Source: DASXPG01 sp044449445 | Lineage (GTDB): Bacteria; Gemmatimonadota; Gemmatimonadetes; Gemmatimonadales; JACORV01 | DNA length: 19,961 nt | Assembly (NCBI GenBank): GCA_044449445.1 | Contig: JBIOIA010000026.1 | Location: 1-19,961, forward strand | Direction of reading: 5' to 3' | Shown here: piece after piece, positions 15,839 through 19,961 of the stretch | How positions within the stretch are numbered: the stretch's first letter is position 1 | Layout of the letters: each line of letters opens with the position of its first letter | The notes under the pieces: generated by a model | Told to the model about the DNA's origin: nothing | The model's database searches: none | Seen by the model: only the letters and a program-made list of their open reading frames with translations | Program-made: the position numbers and the translations under genes

Positions 15839-17085
15839 CCACCCGCTCCTCGCTCCCCGCTCCTGCACACGACCCATTCGCCGAGATCGCGCCGCCGCTG
15901 ACGAACGACGCCGCGGTGGCCGAGGCGCACCGCTGCCTGTTCTGTTACGACGCGCCCTGCACCCAGGCATGCCCGACGCACATCGACGTGCCCGCGTTCA
16001 TTAAGAAGATCGCGAGCGGCAACCTGGCGGGCAGCGCGCACACCATTCTCGACGCCAACCCGATGGGCCACTCGTGCGCCCGCGCCTGCCCCGTGGAGGT
16101 GCTGTGCGAGGGCGCGTGCGTGATGAACGCGCGCGACGAGAAGCCGATCAACATCGCGCTGCTCCAGCGCCACGCGACCGACTACGCTCTCACCAACGAC
16201 CTCAAGCTGTTCGCGCCGGGCGCGGACACCGGGAAGCGGGTCGCGATCGTGGGCGCGGGGCCCGCCGGGCTCTCGTGCGCGCAGGACCTGCGGCGCTGGG
16301 GCCACGCGGTCACCGTGTTCGAAGCGAAGCCGCAGCCCGGCGGGCTGAACCGGTACGGCATCGCCGAATACAAGCTCCGGCCCAGTACCGCGCTGGCCGA
16401 GGCGCGGATGATCCTGGACCTCGGCGTCACGCTCAAGACCGGCGTGCTGGTCGGACGCGACATCACGCTCGACAAGCTGCTCAGGGACTTCGACGCGGTG
16501 TTCATCGCCGTCGGACTGGGCGCGACGAAGGCGCTCGGCATCCCGGGCGAGGACCTCGACGGCGTCGTGGACGCGCTCGGCTTCATCGAGACGATCAAAA
16601 CGCGTCCGTACGGCGAGGTGAAGGTTGGCCGGCGCGTGGTCGTGATCGGCGCCGGCAACACGGCGATCGACGCCGTGACGCAGGCCAAGCGGCTCGGCGC
16701 CGAGTCCAGCACGATCGTGTACCGCCGGGGCGAGGCCGACATGCCGTGCTTCGACTACGAGTACGAGCTCGCGAAGAACGACGGGTGCCTGTTCCGGTTC
16801 CACTGCACGCCGCTGGAGATCGTCGGCGGACAGGCAGGCGGCGGGAGGCAGGCGGCAGTGGGGCTCAGGGTGAAGACGAAGCGGGGAGAGGAGACGATCT
16901 CCTGTGACATGGTGATCAAAGCCCTGGGCCAGGCGACGCGCGTCGAGCTGGAGATCCCGAAGCACGCGAAGGTCTTCGTCGGCGGCGACTGCGCCAACGG
17001 CGGGGCCGAGATCGTGAACGCGGCGGCCGAGGGCAAGCAGGCAGCCAGGCAGATCCATGAGCTGCTGGGAGGGCGTCGTGGCTGA
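15835..17085 (+). CDS. preT: Dihydropyrimidine dehydrogenase subunit PreT (FAD, NAD(P)H, Fe-S)
   Basis: 416 aa. Takes electrons from NAD(P)H through FAD and iron-sulfur clusters to PreA for reduction of uracil and thymine. The N-terminal cluster domain has C34-x2-C37-x4-C42-x3-C46 and C81-x3-C85-x5-C91-x3-C95, as in the N-terminus of dihydropyrimidine dehydrogenase and GltD. The FAD Rossmann motif is VGAGPAGLSCA (139-149), the nucleotide motif IGAGNTAIDAVTQAKRLGA (271-289), and the C-terminal FAD contact is VGGDCANGGAEIVNAA (382-397). Residues 331-344 (GGQAGGGRQAAVGL) are encoded by a direct repeat and look like an insert. ATG 15835 overlaps the transporter stop as ATGA. GltD-like glutamate synthase is the usual misannotation; adjacent preA settles the call. 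Confidence 0.93.
   Translation: MTTRSSLPAPAHDPFAEIAPPLTNDAAVAEAHRCLFCYDAPCTQACPTHIDVPAFIKKIASGNLAGSAHTILDANPMGHSCARACPVEVLCEGACVMNARDEKPINIALLQRHATDYALTNDLKLFAPGADTGKRVAIVGAGPAGLSCAQDLRRWGHAVTVFEAKPQPGGLNRYGIAEYKLRPSTALAEARMILDLGVTLKTGVLVGRDITLDKLLRDFDAVFIAVGLGATKALGIPGEDLDGVVDALGFIETIKTRPYGEVKVGRRVVVIGAGNTAIDAVTQAKRLGAESSTIVYRRGEADMPCFDYEYELAKNDGCLFRFHCTPLEIVGGQAGGGRQAAVGLRVKTKRGEETISCDMVIKALGQATRVELEIPKHAKVFVGGDCANGGAEIVNAAAEGKQAARQIHELLGGRRG
16832..16856. repeat. 11-bp direct repeat inside preT
   Basis: AGGCAGGCGGC occurs at 16832-16842 and again at 16846-16856, a 14-bp period. It encodes the Gly/Gln-rich stretch GGQAGGGRQAAVG. The sequence is close to the GGCAGG-type repeat found in the gap at 6603-6670. 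Confidence 0.75.
17067..17073 (+). promoter_or_regulatory. Ribosome binding site that fixes the preA start
   Basis: GGGAGGG ends four bases before GTG 17078. The upstream in-frame ATG at 17057 would add seven residues (MSCWEGV), has no such site, and lies outside the conserved PreA start ADLSVNFAGIKCPNPF. Confidence 0.7.
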
Positions 17086-18376
17086 TCTCAGCGTGAACTT
17101 CGCGGGCATCAAGTGCCCGAACCCGTTCTGGCTCGCCTCGGGCCCGCCGACCAACACGTACGGCCAGGTCGCGCGCGCGTTCGACGCGGGTTGGGGCGGC
17201 GCGGTGTGGAAGACGATCGGCGACCCGATCATCAACGTCTACTCGCGCTACGGCTCCGTGGACTTCGGCGGCCAGCGGATGATGGGCCTCAACAACATCG
17301 AGCTGATCAGCGACCGGCCGATCGAGGACAACCTCAAGGAGATCGCCGAGGCGAAGCGGAACTATCCGAACAACGTGGTCATCGCCTCGCTGATGGTCGA
17401 GAGCAAGCAGCAGGCGTGGCACGACATCGTGAAGCGCGTCGAGGATACCGGGTGCGACGGTCTCGAGCTCAACTTCGGCTGCCCGCACGGCATGAGCGAG
17501 CGCGGCATGGGTGCCGCGGTGGGCCAGGTACCCGACTACGCCTGCCAGATCACCCAGTGGGTCAAGGAAGTCGCGACGACGCCGGTCATCGTGAAGCTGA
17601 CGCCGAACGTGACCGACGTGACCTACATCGCGCGTGCGGCCAGACAGGGCGGCGGCGACGCCATCTCCCTGATCAACACGATCAACTCGATCATGGCGAT
17701 CGATCTCGCGACGTTCGCGCCGTTCCCGTCGGTGCACGGCCAGGGCAGCCACGGCGGCTACTGCGGGCCGGCCGTGAAGCCGATCGCGCTGAACATGGTC
17801 GCGGCCTGCGCCGCGGACCCCGGGGTCGGCATCCCGATCTCGGGCATCGGCGGCATCTCGACCTGGCGCGACGCCGCCGAGCACATCTCGCTGGGCGCGA
17901 CCACCGTGCAGGTCTGTACCGCGGCGATGCACTACGGCTTCCGGATCGTGGAAGACCTGACCGACGGGCTCTCGCGCTGGATGGACGATTCGGGCTACCG
18001 GCGGATCACCGATTTCGCCGGCACGGCGGTGCCCAACGTGCGCAAGTGGGAAGACCTCGACCTCAACTACTTCACCGTGGCGCGCATCGACTACGAGAAG
18101 TGCATCGAGTGCGAGCTGTGCTACGTGGCGTGCGAAGACGGTGCGCACCAGGCCATCCGGCGCAACGCACGCGGCAACGGCGCTCACGCCGTCGAGATCA
18201 TCGACGAGGCGTGCGTGGGCTGCAATCTGTGTTCGCTGGTGTGCCCCGTGCATGGCTGTATCACGATGACCGAGATCCCGAACGGCGCGAAGCGGGTGAC
18301 GTGGAAGGATGTCACCGCCGGCAAGGGGAAACTCGCGCCGCGCCCGGAGCACTTCCACACGGCGAAATTCGGCTGA
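17078..18376 (+). CDS. preA: Dihydropyrimidine dehydrogenase subunit PreA (FMN, two 4Fe-4S)
   Basis: 432 aa. The catalytic subunit that reduces uracil and thymine to the 5,6-dihydro forms. A DHOD-like FMN barrel fills residues 1-320: GIKCPNPFWLASGPPTNT (10-27), ELNFGCPHGMSERGMG (130-145), IVKLTPNVTD (171-180), SLINTINSI (197-205), GYCGPAVKPIALN (228-239), and SGIGGISTWRDAAEHISLGA (255-274). The C-terminal ferredoxin domain has C342-x2-C345-x2-C348-x3-C352 and C379-x2-C382-x2-C385-x3-C389, two 4Fe-4S sites. The loop reads GMGAAVGQ, with Val where mammalian DPD has its general-acid Cys. GTG 17078 overlaps the preT stop by eight bases (GTGGCTGA). Last gene of the operon. The split PreT/PreA form is the bacterial arrangement; animals have one fused chain. 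Confidence 0.95.
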   Translation: MADLSVNFAGIKCPNPFWLASGPPTNTYGQVARAFDAGWGGAVWKTIGDPIINVYSRYGSVDFGGQRMMGLNNIELISDRPIEDNLKEIAEAKRNYPNNVVIASLMVESKQQAWHDIVKRVEDTGCDGLELNFGCPHGMSERGMGAAVGQVPDYACQITQWVKEVATTPVIVKLTPNVTDVTYIARAARQGGGDAISLINTINSIMAIDLATFAPFPSVHGQGSHGGYCGPAVKPIALNMVAACAADPGVGIPISGIGGISTWRDAAEHISLGATTVQVCTAAMHYGFRIVEDLTDGLSRWMDDSGYRRITDFAGTAVPNVRKWEDLDLNYFTVARIDYEKCIECELCYVACEDGAHQAIRRNARGNGAHAVEIIDEACVGCNLCSLVCPVHGCITMTEIPNGAKRVTWKDVTAGKGKLAPRPEHFHTAKFG

Positions 18377-18381
18377 CCGTG

Positions 18382-18410
18382 GCGCGGCAGGAACCGCGCT
18401 CCTAGCTTTC
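18382..18410 (+). terminator. Weak hairpin after preA
   Basis: GCGCGG (18382-18387) pairs with CCGCGC (18394-18399) around the loop CAGGAA, followed by a pyrimidine stretch with only a short T-run (TCCTAGCTTTC). This could end the pyrimidine operon weakly or let some transcription continue into the next genes. Confidence 0.3.
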
Positions 18411-18419
18411 TCCGCCGTG

Positions 18420-18854
18420 ATGCTCCTCACGCACATCCTCGTCACCACCGCCGGGGTGCAGGCCCTGCACCTCACCGGCAGGGAGCGCGTGCTCGCCTAC
18501 GCGTTCGGCTGCGCGGTGGACGTGGACCACATCATCAAGGCGCCCTTCTACCTGAAGGCGGTCGGGCTCAAGGACAAGCGCGGCTACTACTGGCGCTCCT
18601 CGCTCCAGGAGCCGGTCGCGCTGCTGTGGATCCTCCCGCTCTGCCTCGCCCTCGGCACCGCGGTGCCGATCCTGTTCTTCACGATGCACGTGGCGATGGA
18701 TTACTCCGTGCGCTTCGAGAAGATGCCGCTCTACCCGTATTCCCGCTGGGTGACACGCGGATTTCTGATCAATGTCCCCGACAAGCTGAAGGAGGCGATC
18801 GTCTTCGCCGCCGCCTTGTGTACGATCGCGCTCCTGTACTTCAGCGCGCGCTAG
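18420..18854 (+). CDS. Small membrane protein, YdjM/DUF457-like
   Basis: 144 aa with three or four hydrophobic segments. Conserved-looking polar residues inside them follow the order seen in YdjM-type 'metal-dependent hydrolase' membrane proteins: His5 in LLTHIL, AVDVDHIIKAP (32-42; family form PDxDH), and FTMHVAMDYS (87-96; family form HxxxD) followed by LYPYS. The usual RGxTHS segment is not evident (RSSLQEP there instead), so assignment is tentative. No activity is proven for this family as far as I know. ATG 18420 has no strong ribosome site; an in-frame start further upstream would run into preA. It is followed by an overlapping phospholipid-type synthase gene, so a role in membrane lipid or envelope is possible (inference). 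Confidence 0.7.
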   Translation: MLLTHILVTTAGVQALHLTGRERVLAYAFGCAVDVDHIIKAPFYLKAVGLKDKRGYYWRSSLQEPVALLWILPLCLALGTAVPILFFTMHVAMDYSVRFEKMPLYPYSRWVTRGFLINVPDKLKEAIVFAAALCTIALLYFSAR

Positions 18855-19438
18855 ACCGCCCGCTGCTGCCCTTCGTGCGATTGCTGCGCGAAGGCCTCGG
18901 GCTCACGCCCGACCAGGTCTCGTGGGCGAGCCTCGGCGTCACGCTCGGCGCGGCCTTCGTGATCGCCGACGGCCGCGTCGGCGCCGGCCTCATCCTGATG
19001 GCGGTGGGCCAGCTGGTGGATGCGATGGACGGCGCGATGGCGCGCATCTACCAGCTCGCCAGCCCTGCCGGCAAGAAGATCGACACGATGGTCGACCGGC
19101 TGTCGGAGGCCGCGGTCTTCGCGGCGTTCGCCGGCACCGGCCTCGTGAGCTGGACCTGGGCGGTGCTCGCGCTCGTGGCGATCCTGCTGCTGACGAGCGT
19201 GTCGGACCGTTCCCACCTCGACCCCGGGGCCAAGCGCTTCGCGCTGTATTTCGGCCTGTGGTTTCCGTATTCGCTGCTGTTCAAGATCATCTTCGGCGTG
19301 AACCTGGCCGCCTACGTCGTCGGCCTGATCGTCATCGACTGCATGTTCCAGAAGAAGATGGACGCGCTGGGCGGCGACCTGGACACCGTGGCCTCGCGCG
19401 CGGCCGCCCTCGAGGGCGCGCCCGCACCCCCTGCATGA
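18818..19438 (+). CDS. CDP-alcohol phosphatidyltransferase
   Basis: 206 aa integral membrane enzyme that transfers a phosphatidyl (or similar) group from a CDP-linked donor to an alcohol. The full signature D68-x2-D71-G-x2-A-R-x8-G-x3-D89-x3-D93 is present (DAMDGAMARIYQLAS, then PAGKKIDTMVD), with four acidic metal ligands, and about six membrane segments follow the family plan. GLTPDQVSWASLG before the first helix matches the common GLTPNxxT entry. Which alcohol is used (glycerol phosphate, inositol phosphate, another) cannot be told. The start is uncertain: GTG 18818 gives the natural VYDRAPVLQRALDRPLL opening and a 37-base overlap with the previous gene; GTG 18875 is the alternative and would truncate the first amphipathic helix. 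Confidence 0.87.
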   Translation: MYDRAPVLQRALDRPLLPFVRLLREGLGLTPDQVSWASLGVTLGAAFVIADGRVGAGLILMAVGQLVDAMDGAMARIYQLASPAGKKIDTMVDRLSEAAVFAAFAGTGLVSWTWAVLALVAILLLTSVSDRSHLDPGAKRFALYFGLWFPYSLLFKIIFGVNLAAYVVGLIVIDCMFQKKMDALGGDLDTVASRAAALEGAPAPPA

Positions 19439-19448
19439 GGAGCATTCC

Positions 19449-19946
19449 ATGAGCATCGCCGACAGCATGCTTCCCGAGTTCGACCAGGAAATGGCCGGCC
19501 TGCGGAAAGTCCTGGAGCGCGTCCCCGACGGGAAGAGCGACTGGAAGCCGCACGAGAAGTCCATGCCGCTGGCCCGGCTCGCCACGCACCTGGCCGACCT
19601 GCCCATCTGGACCACGAACGCCCTGACGAAGGACGTGCTGGAGTTCACGCTGCCCCAGGCGCCGCACATCGTGCATGGCGCGAAGGAACGGCTGGAGCTG
19701 TTCGACAAGAACGTGAAGGAAGCGCGCGCGGCGCTCGCCGCGGCGAAGGACGCCGACTGGCCGAAGACCTGGACGCTCAAGGTGAACGGCAAGGTCGCCT
19801 TCGCCCTGCCGCACGCCGCCGTGTACCGGACCTCGGCGATGAACCACATGATCCATCACCGCGCGCAGCTCGGCGTCTACCTCAGGCTGCGCGGCGTGCC
19901 GTTGCCCTTCCTGTACGGTCCGACGGCCGACGAGCAGATGAGGTAG
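19449..19946 (+). CDS. DinB-family protein
   Basis: 165 aa, the normal size of a DinB four-helix bundle. The metal triad is visible: His47 in LATHLADLPIW, and His133 and His137 in NHMIHHRAQLGVYLRLRG (HxxxHR). The C-terminal VPLPFLYGPTADEQ segment is typical of the DinB/YfiT relatives. Biochemical role is generally unknown; some family members are thiol-dependent transferases (bacillithiol or mycothiol S-transferases, maleylpyruvate isomerase). ATG 19449 has AGGAG seven bases upstream, and the previous gene ends ten bases before, so the two are probably co-transcribed. The last 15 bases of the window hold nothing recognisable. Confidence 0.92.
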   Translation: MSIADSMLPEFDQEMAGLRKVLERVPDGKSDWKPHEKSMPLARLATHLADLPIWTTNALTKDVLEFTLPQAPHIVHGAKERLELFDKNVKEARAALAAAKDADWPKTWTLKVNGKVAFALPHAAVYRTSAMNHMIHHRAQLGVYLRLRGVPLPFLYGPTADEQMR

Positions 19947-19961
19947 CGAACGAGGCCGTCG

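Noticed and set aside
15835..17085. Glutamate synthase small subunit (GltD)
   Set aside because: The fold is shared, but a PreA gene follows with an 8-base overlap and the rest of the operon is pyrimidine degradation, so PreT fits better.
18377..18419. Additional promoter for the downstream membrane-protein gene
   Set aside because: The 43-base gap has no recognisable -35/-10 pair and no strong ribosome site; only a short hairpin is seen.

Overview
The window is very GC-rich (by eye about 70%) and gene-dense, with third codon positions almost always G or C. Protein content points to Gemmatimonadota or a similar soil lineage. The signs are a Ser/Thr kinase with an FSDEEVQE-type C-terminal region, several secreted proteins with no recognisable family, and a nitrilase-type beta-ureidopropionase in a pyrimidine cluster. 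The taxonomic call is inference from protein flavour, not from a marker gene. No rRNA, tRNA, CRISPR array, transposase or integrase was seen, and no stretch over 300 bases lacks a gene.

Region 1 (1-6559) is mostly minus strand. A MATE efflux transporter is followed by a predicted lipoprotein (3900-5168), with a GTGA start/stop overlap. A plus-strand secreted TPR protein (2683-3903) sits between that lipoprotein and its paralogue (1397-2647). The paralogue is coupled by another GTGA overlap to a Ser/Thr protein kinase that runs off the left edge. Both lipoproteins look like an N-terminal lipoprotein domain joined to a trypsin/HtrA-like domain that has lost its catalytic His and Ser.

Region 2 (6603-9158, minus strand) encodes three secreted proteins in series: an uncharacterised 360-aa protein, a NAGPA-type phosphodiester glycosidase, and a small two-cysteine protein. 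After them comes a perfect 14-bp hairpin beside a 10-bp tandem repeat array.

Region 3 (9275-18376, plus strand) is the centrepiece: seven genes with no spacing between them, every junction overlapping by 1, 4 or 8 bases. Together they can import a pyrimidine base (NCS1 transporter), reduce it (PreT/PreA), open the ring (dihydropyrimidinase), remove the carbamoyl group (beta-ureidopropionase), transaminate beta-alanine or beta-aminoisobutyrate (class III aminotransferase), and convert the semialdehyde to acetyl-CoA or propionyl-CoA (CoA-acylating semialdehyde dehydrogenase). This amounts to a full uracil/thymine-to-central-metabolism route in one transcription unit. No regulator gene is adjacent.

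Region 4 (18420-19946, plus strand) holds a small membrane protein resembling the YdjM/DUF457 group, an overlapping CDP-alcohol phosphatidyltransferase with an intact motif, and a DinB-family protein.

The pathways are known in outline. The least described elements are the paired inactive protease-like lipoproteins around the kinase and MATE genes, and the short GGCAGG/CGGACGGG-type repeats, two of which lie inside coding sequence with periods that are not multiples of three.
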